Source of the DNA: Thelonectria olida
Taxonomy: Eukaryota > Ascomycota > Sordariomycetes > Hypocreales > Nectriaceae
NCBI GenBank assembly: GCA_020736575.1
Contig: JAGPYM010000032.1
Coordinates: 310,001 to 374,000 of the forward strand
DNA: 64,000 nt
Direction of reading: 5' to 3'
Part shown: piece after piece, positions 51,764 to 62,590 of the stretch
Position numbering within the stretch: the first letter of the stretch is position 1
Layout of the letters: the number at the start of each line of letters is the position of its first letter
The notes under the pieces: model-generated
The model's database searches: none
What the model saw: only the letters and a program-made list of their open reading frames with translations
What the model was told of the DNA's origin: nothing
Made by a program: the position numbers and the translations under genes

Positions 51764-53120
51764 ATGGACGGGATGCTCCGAGATAACTCCTTCGTCTCTC
51801 TCCAAGTTCCGCTTATGTATCTTGAGTTGAGCACACCGGTCTACATACCAGTTGCTGAGAGCGACGTGCCACCTACAAACAGACCGTCTAGCTTGACGAA
51901 CTCAGCATCGAGGGGCCTTAACGACCACGAACCAACTAACAAGGCAGAAGAATCGTACGCTCAATTGATTTACCGAGCCTTCATAAGCCGGCCCAACTAC
52001 TCCATGACTTTACAGGAGATCTATCAGTGGTTCCGCGAGAATACCAACAAGGCAAAGAGCGAAAGCAAGGGTTGGCAGAACAGCACCCGCCACAACCTGA
52101 GCATGAATGCGGTAAGCAATACTACCCACCCCGGGAGATGTGTTCCTCGGATCTTTGTGTTGGATCTTGGTTGCCCCTACAGGGACCTTAGATTCTCCTG
52201 CACGGATGCGGGCCACGTGTTGGGGCTATTGAGGGGATAAGTCGAGATGTTGGACGGACTTGAGGCTGACTGTGGCGCCTTCTTTTCTTTAGGCCTTTAC
52301 CAAGCGGAAACGAAAGCCGGTGTCGTCATCGGTGACTATTCTTGGTGACCAAGTATCGCTGCCAGCTATTCACCACCCCAAGAAGTCGACCGAGTGGGTA
52401 TTGACCGACTGGGCGGTCCGGAATGGGGTTCAAAGCACGACGCGATACCGCAACGGCAACTCTACGCGCAGCAGAGGACATAGCAAGCCGATGAGCCATG
52501 GCTTCCGCTACGGGTTCCAACACGGCAGTACCCAAATTCCCACCGAAGCCACATCTGGTCGTAAAGGCGGGTGTGCAACAAGCAGGTCCAAGTTGCGCGG
52601 CCGCTACTTCAGTCAGGGATCGCATTCATATCTGCAATCTGCTACACTGGCCCACGGAGGTTTGCCCATCGGACCATATCCTATTCGACCAATCATGCTG
52701 CCCGGCATGTTTCCCCCTAGCTACGGCGGCGAGCAGCTGCTTCTTCCCCGACTGGAGCCACCTCCCCAGATGGGCATCAAGCAGGAGCCTGCATACTCGC
52801 CTCTGACCCCAGAGACGACAGCCCCGGACTCGTTGTTTGGACTGATGTTGCCGGAGCCGAGCCTTGCATCTCATCACGGTACTGCTAGTGCTAGTTCCCC
52901 ACAGGGCGCCACATATTCTCTAGTCAACGGCTCCATATACAACCATTTCCCCTACAGCGCCAACCATCCAGACCAGTACCACGACCTGCCCCCGCAGCGA
53001 ACACCGTCTCAGGTGCTCCTGGTGGCCGGAGGTAACGGGCACCATTTTGGGACATTCACAACGAGTTCTACGGATGGAGCCATGCCGACGCCCTCTAGGC
53101 CCCTTTCCAGTCTTGTTTGA
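51764..53120 (+). CDS. Forkhead-domain transcription factor (two exons, 391 aa)
   Basis: Exon 1 is 51764-52111, intron 52112-52292 (181 nt, GTAAGC...TTTAG, phase 0) and exon 2 52293-53120. The fork head winged helix spans about residues 65-120: EESYAQLIYRAFISRPNYS, then TLQEIYQWFRENT, then GWQNSTRHNLSMNA, joined across the intron to AFTKRKRKP. After it comes EWVLTDWAVRNGVQSTTRYR, a block conserved in a fungal forkhead group. A Pro/Ser-rich tail (IKQEPAYSPLTPETT) looks like an activation region. The protein should bind DNA in the nucleus. The ATG choice is limited by an in-frame stop upstream. Coding-looking sequence in other frames just upstream (MHFAPSSNLFSESAAG at 51624; DINKQSPRPWFPDFG) suggests the true 5' end was longer and is now broken by frame changes or lies in another exon. 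Confidence 0.8.
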
Positions 53121-53129
53121 GGGTCGGGC

Positions 53130-53345
53130 GCCCCCATATCATGGCTTTCGCAAGATGATGCAGCATACATAGGTGTCTATGGGATTCTCTTCTCGGGAAA
53201 GGCAAAGGACTGGCTGCATGATTTGATGGACGAATTTCTCGAGCTGCTAGACGGGCACATATTAAGAACTACTAAGGGGTGGCGTGAGACTGGGTTCGTT
53301 TCCTCACTCCAGTGGACTTCCAATATGACAAATCTAACGTGAATT
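53130..53345 (+). pseudogene. Relic fragment paralogous to 63765-63960
   Basis: Just after the forkhead stop a plus-strand frame reads AAYIGVYGILFSGKAKDWL followed by MDEFLELLDGHILRTTKGW. The same pattern occurs on the minus strand near 63960-63765 (GVTGVHGILISG, MEEFLGLLDGHISRTTKQW). Both are short and end in frame breaks. The parent family is not recognised. Confidence 0.5.
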
Positions 53346-53579
53346 AGGTTCTTCATTGGCATATCATTAGCCTGTTCCTTGCTTAGCTATAGAGTTGAGT
53401 CTTCGCCCCCTATGAACGCCATTTGGCAGGAGACAGACCAAACAAATGTTCGGCATGGGAGGTAGCGATAATTACTATTAAAGCCACCAATTCCAAGCTA
53501 CCACTCCTGAAGCTTCCACTCCTCATACATTCGCTCAGACGTTCCCGTTTGCAGCTCGGATTCATGACATTATGATCAC

Positions 53580-53632
53580 ACGATGGGGGCATATAAATAT
53601 CCTCCCCTTTGCCCATACATTCCTCATCTTTA
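53580..53632 (+). repeat. 53-bp dispersed repeat, copy 1
   Basis: ACGATGGGGGCATATAAATA...CATCTTTA matches 59629-59681 at 48 of 53 positions; four of the five differences are C/T or A/G transitions. It contains a TATAAATA motif. It lies directly upstream of the bZIP-like relic. The two copies share no longer homology, so this may be the edge of a decayed mobile element. Confidence 0.7.
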
Positions 53633-53803
53633 CCGGTAGCAGGGCCGGGCGCATTCCCACTCGACGCTGCTCGCCATCCGCCACCAACGGAAAATGACGA
53701 GCCTATCACAGTTATGCCCAGAGTACCCAAGTTGTCTGGGCCCCGTATGCTACGCCCCGTCGACGCGACAGGGTCCATAACGCGGGTGGACTTCGCCTCT
53801 TGA
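53609..53803 (+). pseudogene. Relic resembling the C-terminal part of the small bZIP gene
   Basis: The frame reads HPPPTENDEPITVMPRVPKL and PVDATGSITRVD, aligning with TPPTEIDQPITAAPEVPRP and IGRITRDAP on the minus strand at 40.8-40.9 kb. The DNA is also alignable, for example CTTGGGTACT...TGTGATAGGC on the opposite strand against CCTGGGTACT...TGTGATAGGT. No bZIP basic region accompanies it, so it is a fragment. Confidence 0.45.
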
Positions 53804-54625
53804 GTTCAGGGATGAAGATGCACTGTGCCAAACGTGCTCGGCATCAGCTCTGCCAAATGAGACAGACGAGAGCCAGCACTAGGAAATCTCTGCAAGCACT
53901 CGCAGGCACCATCTAGGAAAAAGCGCAGTTCGCTTCATGGAGGATATACTCCACTGGCACACCTCTTTGTGTCTGTTCCTCCGCCAAAATTGGTACAGGG
54001 TTCAACAACTACGGGTTTCCGGAGGACTCCAATTCCCAGAAATCTTGTGCGTTTCACGCACCTTTGTGGGCTTCGACATTCATCAGCGCCTGTACAGCGC
54101 AGGTGAGATAACCGGGTGGCAGAATCAGTCGACGGAGATACATCTACACTTGGCATTCAGAGATCTCCGATTGCCTTCTTCAAGTGTCACAGAGTCTAGG
54201 TTTCTAAATCCACTTAGCATAGCTCCTAGAGATATTAGAAACAAACCCCCTCTTACATGGGTACAAGGGCAGGCACATTACGTCCAGACTCGAAAAATAC
54301 CGATCAAGTTTACGCAGTCGTGGCCCCCTCTCATTGATAGTGCTCTGCAGCGCAGGCTAATTGATGCATCATGCACGGTGGGGTTACATCCTCGTGGCCG
54401 AGAGCGTAGGTCTTTCAAGTTAGGCACTTCTCACGAAGATACCAGATCACCACTGAACATGACCAATCCCACAGGAGTCCCACCGATTGCTCATTATTAG
54501 GGTTGCTAGTGACCACAGAATGTTCTGGTCTTGAAGTCGTCCATCACCATCATCCCGACCGCAGCACACTCTTCGTCATTATCCGCAGGCCTGGAATTCG
54601 AAGTCGGTAACTTCGCCATAGCAAC
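53804..54625. other. Intergenic stretch upstream of the asparaginase gene
   Basis: A 187-codon plus-strand frame (53937-54500; MEDILHWHTSLCLFL...) is open, but it has no splice signals, motif or family resemblance that I can see. It could be a hypothetical gene; I leave it unassigned. The last about 125 bp are the asparaginase leader. Confidence 0.3.
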
Positions 54626-55825
54626 ATGAGATTGCTCTTCTTTGTCTGGCATCTTCTTAGCCATCAGTTGGTCAGGCCCTCATGGAGCCTTCCACGCCGC
54701 CAGGACTTTCTTCAAGAGTGGCTACCCTATTTCACCTACGGCAATCCCCTTTTTGCCTCGCGGACCCAGTGGGAACACCCATACCGCAGGGCCAGCGAAT
54801 TCAGCTGCTTCAACCAAAGCCTTCCCAACATCACCATATATGCCACTGGCGGCACTATCGCCGGGTCGGCGGGGTCTACCACGCAGACCACAGGATACAA
54901 GGCTGGAGTTTTAGGAATCCAGGCTCTTGTCGATGCCGTGCCGCAGCTCTGCGACGTCGCAAACGTGCGTGGTGTGCAAGCGGCCAACGTAGACAGCGTC
55001 AACATAAATTCAGCTATGCTTCTTGAGTTGAGCCATCAGATTCACGATGATCTTGACAGCGGCTATACGCAAGGTGCCGTAATAACGCATGGCACTGACA
55101 CGCTCGAGGAATCTGCCTTCTTTCTCGACCTCACCATCGACAGCGAGCTGCCCGTCGTTGTAACGGGCTCAATGCGCCCAGCTACAGCTATCAGCGCTGA
55201 TGGACCAATGAACTTGCTATCCTCGGTGAAGTTGGCCAGCAGCGAGAGCGCGCGAGGTCGCGGTGTCATGATCGTGCTAAACGACCGAATTGGTTCCGCC
55301 CGCTTCATGTCAAAGTCCGACGCCAACCAGCTCGACGCTTTCCAGTCTACCGACGGGGGCCTCCTGGGCAGCTTCGTCAACATCCAACCCGTATTCTTCT
55401 ATCCGCCGGCGCGGCCGCTGGGCCACCATCACTTTGATGTGCGGGAGATCCCTCGATGGCATCGTGGCGAGGACGGCAAGCTGCCACAGGTAGATGTGCT
55501 GTACGCGCACCAGGAGCTCAACGTCGGTCTGTTCCAGGCAGCCATCGATCTCGGGGCCAAAGGCATCGTGCTGGCGGGCCTGGGGGCAGGCTACTGGACC
55601 GATGCTGGGTCCGACGAGATCAGCCGGGCGTTGCAGGACAGCGACATCCCCGTCATTGTGAGCCACAGGCCTACCTGGGGATGTGCGAGCAGCAACGGGC
55701 TAGAGGGCATTGGCGCCGGGTATCTAAACCCGCAAAGGGCGCGGATACAGCTTCAGTTAGCCCTTGAGACGGGACTAGAGACGGAAAGCATCCGAGCGAT
55801 ATTCGAACACCACGGAGTGCACTGA
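54626..55825 (+). CDS. Secreted type II L-asparaginase (399 aa)
   Basis: It hydrolyses L-asparagine to aspartate and ammonia, a nitrogen-scavenging reaction. It is a single exon from ATG 54626, with a hydrophobic N-terminus (MRLLFFVWHLLSHQL) suggesting secretion or wall localisation. Motif 1 IYATGGTIAG places the nucleophilic Thr at about residue 77. Motif 2 ITHGTDTLEE gives Thr157 and Asp158. MRPATAISADGPMNLL follows, and Lys230 in SARFMSK occupies the position of the catalytic Lys. The C-terminal domain (KGIVLAGLGAGYW, PVIVSHRPTWGC) is complete, and the total length fits fungal type II enzymes. All catalytic positions are present, so it is probably functional. Neighbours give no pathway context. 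Confidence 0.93.
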   Translation: MRLLFFVWHLLSHQLVRPSWSLPRRQDFLQEWLPYFTYGNPLFASRTQWEHPYRRASEFSCFNQSLPNITIYATGGTIAGSAGSTTQTTGYKAGVLGIQALVDAVPQLCDVANVRGVQAANVDSVNINSAMLLELSHQIHDDLDSGYTQGAVITHGTDTLEESAFFLDLTIDSELPVVVTGSMRPATAISADGPMNLLSSVKLASSESARGRGVMIVLNDRIGSARFMSKSDANQLDAFQSTDGGLLGSFVNIQPVFFYPPARPLGHHHFDVREIPRWHRGEDGKLPQVDVLYAHQELNVGLFQAAIDLGAKGIVLAGLGAGYWTDAGSDEISRALQDSDIPVIVSHRPTWGCASSNGLEGIGAGYLNPQRARIQLQLALETGLETESIRAIFEHHGVH

Positions 55826-57808
55826 CGAGACCGGATAGACCTATAGTAAGGGTAAGAGAATGAAGTCTGGTGATGATGATGAAGAGGCTGTTCCCTCCAC
55901 CAATAAGCCTTGGGGAGTTGTCGGATGACATACTCATCAATCTCATAAAACATCGGAGAAAGTTTCATTAATTAAGGGCGTATACACTCACGGTCTGAAT
56001 CATCCCCACACTCTCAGCATATGCTATATGAGTAGGAAGGTGGTTAATGCCGGTCCATATTGCGCTGTTCACTCGCTGTTACAGACAGGTAGGGTTCGCC
56101 TGACAGGCAAGAGACTTCTTATAGATCTCGATGTGCTTGCTGAGACCGGAGCAGCTTAGCGGCAGTGCACTCAATACTTCAGCTCCATACGTCTGCGAAA
56201 GGTGCAGGTGCAATCGGGGATTGAGCACTGCAAGGTTATGGTAGAATCATGAATAGGAGCTTTTGAGTGCGGAGGCAAACTAGAAGGTGATGGGCCCAGT
56301 GTCTGCCTGGTCATCGATCTCGATTGGGGCTGATGGTATATGAGGTACGATGCTGGGCTCTGAGCTTGATCTTAGGGAGGCATCGCAACCCTGTTGCGAG
56401 AGTTGTGGGAGTAGGCTCGGTGAAGCTCTGCCGCCAAAATGAGTACACTGATCACTTGAAGCTGCAGCTGTTCTCCCTCCGTAGTGTCTTTCCCAGAACC
56501 AAAACGTGACCTCCCCATCGCGTCTCAACCACAAGAAGTTCCGTGCTGCGACGCGCCTTCAATGAACGATGAAATCAAGACGCTCTCCCGCACGACGCCT
56601 GTGGAAGATTTCCTAACAACACCTGCCTCCAGCGTGCGATCAGAAACACCTCAAGATCCAGAACATCAATACCTCTCGCGGTGTTTCCCCGTCCATGTAT
56701 AGTCACAACGTATTCGCGATACAACTGAGAGATCTAAGATCATCCCGCGGAATCTCAGCTCGTGAATAAGTTTTTTCCCCCCTATACAGCCATATATCCA
56801 TCGAGCGGGCATACCCGTGTCCTGACCTCTCCCGATTGCGCGACGGAGCAGTATTTTGGATGGTATCAACGGGCTTGGACAAACTCGACATTCTTCAGTG
56901 GCATCATACACTGGGAAACGCCTTGGATATCGGCGGGGTATATTGGTATTCCAAGGCGAGACTTCACCTGGAGTGTCTACAATAACGCGGCCGATTGTGC
57001 GGGATTTACCCATTTTGCATCTGCTCGTATTGCTCCAAAGGAGATACGTGCAGCAATGCCATACGTAACCCCAACCCCCAATACCGCATCGCCTTCAAAT
57101 CAAACTTGCCACATCACTCGCCTTATTGGCTTTGCTTGTGAGTCACACGTGTTTCTGCCGGAATGTCATCCTCGGGATCGTCGAAACGTAAACCGGTCCA
57201 GGTAAGTCATGCGGTGAGATTCACTTGCATGATACCTAGTAGAGTGGAGGGAGGAGTGATTTGGATGCGGCTGAATGAGTGGAGTGACGACGCCCCTGTG
57301 GCATGGGGGTGTCTAGGAGGAGCTAAAATGGCGGCCAGGTTGACGGAATTTGTGTGACCGGTTGAGGGGCTATGTCGCCCTGAACTTCGTAAGCATTGGG
57401 CAGAAGCTGAGTGATACGTCTCCTTGTTTCGCTCCTTCCTTCTGTCCGGCAACTACCACAATTGCCCCTTCGCACCTATCACACCGCATTCCACTCGTGT
57501 GCCCTGATCCCAAAAAGTCGGCGACTAACAAGTTGCTCCATTGGGCTGTAATATGCAGCCAGCCTTGCACACCAAGGGCTAAAAAGTCGGCCAAAACTCA
57601 TCCCTGATCAAGGTCCATCACAGTGTAGTTCCTCCTGCCGTCGAAGTTCGAGCGACCAAGGTAAGTTATTTGTTAACTCAGCAAATTGGGCTCCGTTCGC
57701 CTTGTTAACTTCAGCATCAGTTTCAACCAACACCAGCCAGGCATCTCAGCGGCTCCCATTTCCAATTCTCCTTGCCTCGTTTGTCGTCGCACATGATCCG
57801 ATTCTGCC
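55826..57808. other. Intergenic stretch
   Basis: Contains a 147-codon plus-strand frame (56762-57205; MNKFFPPYTAIYPSSGHT...) overlapped by a 115-codon minus-strand frame. Neither shows motifs or splice partners, so I leave them unassigned. From about 57600 the sequence is the leader of the kinase-like gene. Confidence 0.35.
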
Positions 57809-59596
57809 ATGCAGCGCCACGTTTCTAAAGGCTTCAACATCTCGAATGCCCTCCGAAATTATTATGTCTTTCCTTCGGCAGGCTTTGCCCCGTTCCCTGA
57901 CACCAAGGGCTATGCCCAATACGACGAAATACCCAAGCAGCCCGAGTCTGAGTCTCCAAAGGCATCGACATGGTCAATTGATTATGCCTCGTTCGGCACT
58001 GTCTATGCCGCCATTCCCACTTCCCTCGAGAGCCTGCCGCCGAGCCGCATAGACGTCGCAATCCCCGATCAGATGGACTGGCCAGCCTCTTTGTGGAGCA
58101 CACTCGATGCCCGCGACAGTGTCCATCTCGCCGGCCCGAGTATCAATTCGCTGGGCATCTCGTCTTACCTGTGCGAAGGTCTCCAGCACTGGGCTGACAG
58201 TTTGGGCAACTTCGCCGACGTCTATGCCGACCTTCCGTTCGGCTCGTCCCTCCAACTTTCAAATCTTACCGAAGACGCCAAGGACCTCAAGTTCACCATC
58301 CGGCCAAACAAGGCTCTGGAAAAGCCGGGCGTTTTCCTCTCTTCCGAGGACCTTCGTTCCTTGTGGGGCCTCGACGAATCTGACATGCCCCCAACCATTC
58401 CATACACAAGCCTCCGGCGCCTGAACCAGGTCGCTGGCGATGTTATCATTGTGTCCATAGCGGGCCATGATGGGCTTGCAACGGATGGGGTCAAACCGAC
58501 TATGGTGTTCAAATCCTCGACAAACAAACCATCCAAAATCTATCACGAGATCAAAATGTTGCTCTCAGTATCGCCCCTCAAAACGGTTATTAGCCGGCCC
58601 AAGTATCTCGTCACCATACCAGACTCCCAAGTTGTGTGCGGGTTTCTATTGACTTATTATCCTGGTGGAAACTTGTCTGACATTCTCACTGAGAGGAGAC
58701 TGGCAGGGACACTAAACATGCCTCAGCAACTCTCTTGGGCATGTGCTCTGACATCCTGTCTCATTCACATAAAAAACTCTCCAATGAAGTTCTACTCGGA
58801 CCTTCGTATGGATCAGCTTGTTCTTTCGCCTAACCCCGACGGTTCGGAGACGGCCATCCTGCTCGACTTTGAGCAGAGCCGGAACATATACAACTGGGCA
58901 CCACCCGAGATCTATTATCTCGAATGGATAGCTGAGCTTGGAAGCGAGAGTTACGCAAGGTGTGCCGAGCTGTACGAGGACGCCAAGGATAAGTATGGAA
59001 AGATACTGAACCGGTACCTCATGTCGCGAGACCACCCACTCCCTTTGACTGCCATGCCCCAGTGTTATGACCATCCTGAAATTGGATGGTACTGGCCATG
59101 GCTGACCAGCAACGCTGCAGAGAGAGAGTCAGGAATGGTATACATGCTCGGCAAAGCACTCTGGTGTATCTTTGAGGGCACGGGCGACGCCGATATTGTT
59201 CTCGGCCGCTCTAGCATAAATGATGGGCAGCCACGGTTTCCCGAGTTCCTCCGCACCCCACCTGCCATGCAAGAGGTCATCAAGAGATGCACGGCTGGCG
59301 CGCGAGAATGGCTCGATGGCCCTATTAAGATCTACCGCCGAGAAGGGAAAGTATTTCCCCTAGGCAAGACGGGGCTGCGTGGGGAACCCGAAGCCACCTT
59401 TGAGGAGACCAAGGAAGCCGTGAAGCTCTTTTGGAAGGAGGAAATGAGAAAGGCCGAGGAATTTGTCGAGGCCCGAATGCGTTACGACATATACGACGCG
59501 AGCAATGAGGATCTTGAGCTACTGCATTACTTGAAGCGGCCAACACTCGACGAAGTCTTGATGACGCTGGAAAAGGCAGACGCTTCACTACTCTAA
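57809..59596 (+). CDS. Fungal protein-kinase-like protein (595 aa)
   Basis: A single exon from ATG 57809. The N-terminal about 200 residues (...NYYVFPSAGFAPFPDTKGY, LGISSYLCEGLQHW) have no recognised fold. From about residue 215 a divergent kinase domain is visible: MVFKSSTNKPSKIYHEIKML as the Lys/Glu region, CGFLLTYYPGGNLSDIL as hinge and following helix, and YSDLRMDQLVLSP in place of the HRD loop, with the catalytic-position Asp kept. AILLDFEQSRN replaces the DFG loop (DFE), followed by PPEIYYLEWIAELGS as an APE-like segment. The C-terminus is helical and charged. This architecture belongs to the expanded fungal kinase-like families of unknown substrate; activity is uncertain because the glycine loop is poor and DFG is changed. 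Confidence 0.75.
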   Translation: MQRHVSKGFNISNALRNYYVFPSAGFAPFPDTKGYAQYDEIPKQPESESPKASTWSIDYASFGTVYAAIPTSLESLPPSRIDVAIPDQMDWPASLWSTLDARDSVHLAGPSINSLGISSYLCEGLQHWADSLGNFADVYADLPFGSSLQLSNLTEDAKDLKFTIRPNKALEKPGVFLSSEDLRSLWGLDESDMPPTIPYTSLRRLNQVAGDVIIVSIAGHDGLATDGVKPTMVFKSSTNKPSKIYHEIKMLLSVSPLKTVISRPKYLVTIPDSQVVCGFLLTYYPGGNLSDILTERRLAGTLNMPQQLSWACALTSCLIHIKNSPMKFYSDLRMDQLVLSPNPDGSETAILLDFEQSRNIYNWAPPEIYYLEWIAELGSESYARCAELYEDAKDKYGKILNRYLMSRDHPLPLTAMPQCYDHPEIGWYWPWLTSNAAERESGMVYMLGKALWCIFEGTGDADIVLGRSSINDGQPRFPEFLRTPPAMQEVIKRCTAGAREWLDGPIKIYRREGKVFPLGKTGLRGEPEATFEETKEAVKLFWKEEMRKAEEFVEARMRYDIYDASNEDLELLHYLKRPTLDEVLMTLEKADASLL

Positions 59597-61481
59597 CTAG
59601 TTTATCTAATTCTAGTGGTTATTATTAAACGATGGGGGCATATCAATGTTCTCCCCTTTGCTCATACATCCCTCATCTTTATACGTGTCATGACGAGTAA
59701 TTCCACAGCTATGTTGGAGTGGTTCTCCTTGTCAGAAAACAAAACTCCCCCAAAAGCGTCTCCAGAGTGATCTCTTCGAGTTTCTTGATGTTAAGATTCA
59801 GTTTCTGGATGTCAGGGTGTTGGCTTCACGACCATCTTCAAATATAGCTCAAGTGGCTAATTAGGTCGTCCTCCCTACTCAGCCCCCTGGGTGCTCAAAC
59901 TGCTCGGTGATGACCATCTTAGCGTAGAAGCGCGAGCGGAATTACTTCCACGTACGAAAACGAAGTAGGTACTGTACGGAAACGGCTAGATGTGGCCGAA
60001 TTCTCAAATCTCGTTGGGGAGAGCTGGTTCTATCGTTACTTTTGGCACCGCAACATTTGAACGAGAAACCGCGCGAACGGAAGGTGGGACGCCCTACGTG
60101 CTTTTGCACACCATTTCCTACCTCTCGGCGAGTCAACAGGCCAGAGCGTCCTTTGGATAACGGGGAAGGAGCCGGTACTCTCAGCTGGAAACTGGTGGAC
60201 TGCACAGTCTCCAAGCCCCGAGTATGTTCCAAGCAGACAACAAATACCATGAGGCGTCGCGGACTCTTCTGCCAAACACATTGCATCGCATCTCTTCTTT
60301 CAATGTTGAATTTTCCGTGAACGCAGCCGGCAAAAAATCTCAGTCAGACGGAGCTCGATACGAGGATGGTTTCATAGGATGCGCGGGCGCTGTGACCGAG
60401 AGTCAAGGTAGCGCCGAGATGGCTCAGGCTTCAGCTTCTTTTTACCTTAGTGGCCTAGGTTTCGGTCCAGGATGGAATCGTGCGGCCCCGCTGCCCTTCT
60501 TGTCCAGGTAAGTTATATGGTAGGTACAGAGAGATTATGAGGCTCTACGGCTCTACTGGGTTGTTGGCCTCCTCCTCCGAACTTCGACGTGGAGTCCTTA
60601 CTTAGAATATGGAAAATATGCATGTTCATTCGTTGTCTCAGTCAGTTCATCTTTGCCAATTCAAATACCTCAACCCTTGCGTCTTGTCCTCGTCTTTTTG
60701 CCTGGACGTGCCGAAGTAATGAATCGAGGTAAGGAGGCGGTCAGGTAGCGAGCAAATAAGACGGGATGACAACCCGATGAAAATATGACCTTGAACACGT
60801 CCGCGCGTGTGTAAACGAGCCGCATGCCACTTTGAGCTGTTGGGAGATGTGAGAGGGGAGAGGGGCGGGGAACAAGTTGGATGGCATCAGCGTCATTCCG
60901 TCCTAGAGAGCGATTAGCACACTGACAGCATTTCTCTTTGCTTCTTCCCAACGGCAATCTTCCTAAGTAGCTCATATGTCAGGGTATATGAGGACAATAC
61001 CATTTCAAGGCGCATCTCAGGTCATAGCAGATCCTCTATCTTCATTTTACTGTGTTCAAACACAATCAGGTTTAGTTGCTATTTTCTACCAAACACCCCT
61101 CCTTCGCCCCTGCCGCAGTAACTGCTATATCACCATCAGCCCCATGTTGAAAGCTTGGAGTTCTCCTAAGTTGTGCGCACTTGCGACTGCCATACCGTCG
61201 GTTCATATGCATATCACCGTCATTCACGTAGAGGGAAGAATTAGTATCACATAGCGAGAGCTCACTTGTTTTTAGACATCCCATGCTTCGATACCTTTAT
61301 CCACTTTTGGAGGGCCCGTCAGCACCGTTGTTCACTCCTCCTAGCCACTTTCCCCTTCGTTATCTTCGGTGGTCAGTCCAAGTTGATCTCCATGCAAAAT
61401 TAAGCTAAACCGACGCGATGCCTTGAAAAGCCAGCGCGATGACTGCATGGTATTTGTAAGACGTGGCAACTGCCGCTCTTT
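59597..61481. other. Intergenic stretch with one dispersed repeat copy
   Basis: Apart from the 53-bp repeat at 59629-59681 I recognise nothing. Short frames on both strands (for example 60224-60511) have no motifs. Confidence 0.4.
59629..59681 (+). repeat. 53-bp dispersed repeat, copy 2
   Basis: Matches 53580-53632 at 48 of 53 positions. It lies 33 bp after the stop of the kinase-like gene. No terminal inverted repeats or target duplications were found around either copy. Confidence 0.7.
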
Positions 61482-62015
61482 CTATGAACAAATGCGCGTC
61501 CCGTCGACCTTCTTCCAACCGCCAATACGGATCTCAATGCCATTGATTTGGGACCCCTGGTGTCCAGGGTCCGGTGAAGTTGAGGGCAAAGTCACTGCAT
61601 CGTTCCACTCGTCGCAATCGATGCCTGGGAAAACTGCCCCTTCCTCGTCTCCAACATACTCGATGATGTGACCATTGATCTGGTCACCTGGTCCCAGCTT
61701 GGTCGGCCCGTTGTGGATGCACGACTTCAGGGGGTTCGCAGCAAGCTGCCGGGAAAGCTCGCGGTTCAGGACGAAGTGATTTCCATTATGCTGGGTGAAT
61801 CCCTCTCCTGCAACACAATTGTTCCATTGTGGGCCCCTGCGATCCGAGGACGCGTTCTCAGACCGTTTGGACTTCGGTGCCTTGGTATCACATTTCGGGT
61901 CTGTTCTAAGGGCCGGGACGTAGAAAGCGAGCAGCTTCGCAATGTTCGGGTCGAGGGAGTCGCATTCTTGATTCTTGGGGCTCTGCTGGGCAGGCTTGGG
62001 CAGTGATTTCGTCAT
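61482..62015 (-). CDS. Hypothetical protein (177 aa)
   Basis: The ATG-led frame from 62015 (MTKSLPKPAQQSPKNQE) runs uninterrupted to TGA at 61482. The first 70 residues are Lys/Pro/Ser rich and probably disordered. The second half looks compact (GEGFTQHNGNHFVLNREL, GHIIEYVGDEEGAVFPGIDC, IEIRIGGWKKVDGTRICS) with several Cys and Gly. There is no signal peptide or membrane segment. I do not recognise the family. The opposite strand has a 112-codon overlapping frame, which I take as the shadow because its composition is less protein-like. Confidence 0.45.
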   Translation of the reverse strand: MTKSLPKPAQQSPKNQECDSLDPNIAKLLAFYVPALRTDPKCDTKAPKSKRSENASSDRRGPQWNNCVAGEGFTQHNGNHFVLNRELSRQLAANPLKSCIHNGPTKLGPGDQINGHIIEYVGDEEGAVFPGIDCDEWNDAVTLPSTSPDPGHQGSQINGIEIRIGGWKKVDGTRICS

Positions 62016-62491
62016 ATTGGCGGGTCTTTAATGAGGGATAAGAGTATAGTGAAGATATGGAATTAGAAGTAAAGAGTTTGAGCGGGGAATGCCGAGCATA
62101 TGTGAGAAATTGAGTGCGCAAGTTATCAAATTTGAGTCCGCTTAGCCGAGACAGCAGCCCCCAACTGACAAGACTGCGAGGTCAGAATCAAAGAGTAGGC
62201 GTGGTGACTCAAGAGCGCTAATAATAAGTCGGGTCGAGCAAGACAACATTCCGTTATGCCCTCCCAAATGACTTACCCCTGCTCTGAGTTGGGGTTCTAG
62301 AGCATGATCACGCAAAACATGAAGAGCCTGTGATGTATGGTGATGCCTACTGTACGAAGTAATGGACATAATAGGCCGGCTGCTGTTGCTCGCTATGGGG
62401 CGGGTCAATCCCACTGCTCGGGAAGACTGGACGAGTCGCACAGTGAGAACCTGGAAGTAGAATACTGGGCTACGAGAGTGACCGAGGGTAT
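62016..62491. other. Intergenic stretch, nothing recognised
   Basis: Upstream region of the hypothetical gene; no supported feature. Confidence 0.4.
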
Positions 62492-62590
62492 CGTTGCCCG
62501 ATGGCGAGTCCCGACACAGCCGGCTGTGTCAAGTCACATGATATTATTTGCACAGCCAGCTGTGTTGGTATGACTCGCCGTTGCCTGATG
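62492..62590. mobile_element. 75-bp foldback element with 12-bp flanking repeats
   Basis: The core 62504-62578 begins GCGAGTC and ends GACTCGC. Each arm contains an ACACAGC(C/T)GGCTGTG palindrome, separated by about 20 bp. It is bordered by CGTTGCCCGATG (62492-62503) and CGTTGCCTGATG (62579-62590), a 12-bp direct repeat with one mismatch. It could be a tiny foldback transposon remnant or a regulatory inverted repeat; its size makes the first call tentative. Confidence 0.45.
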
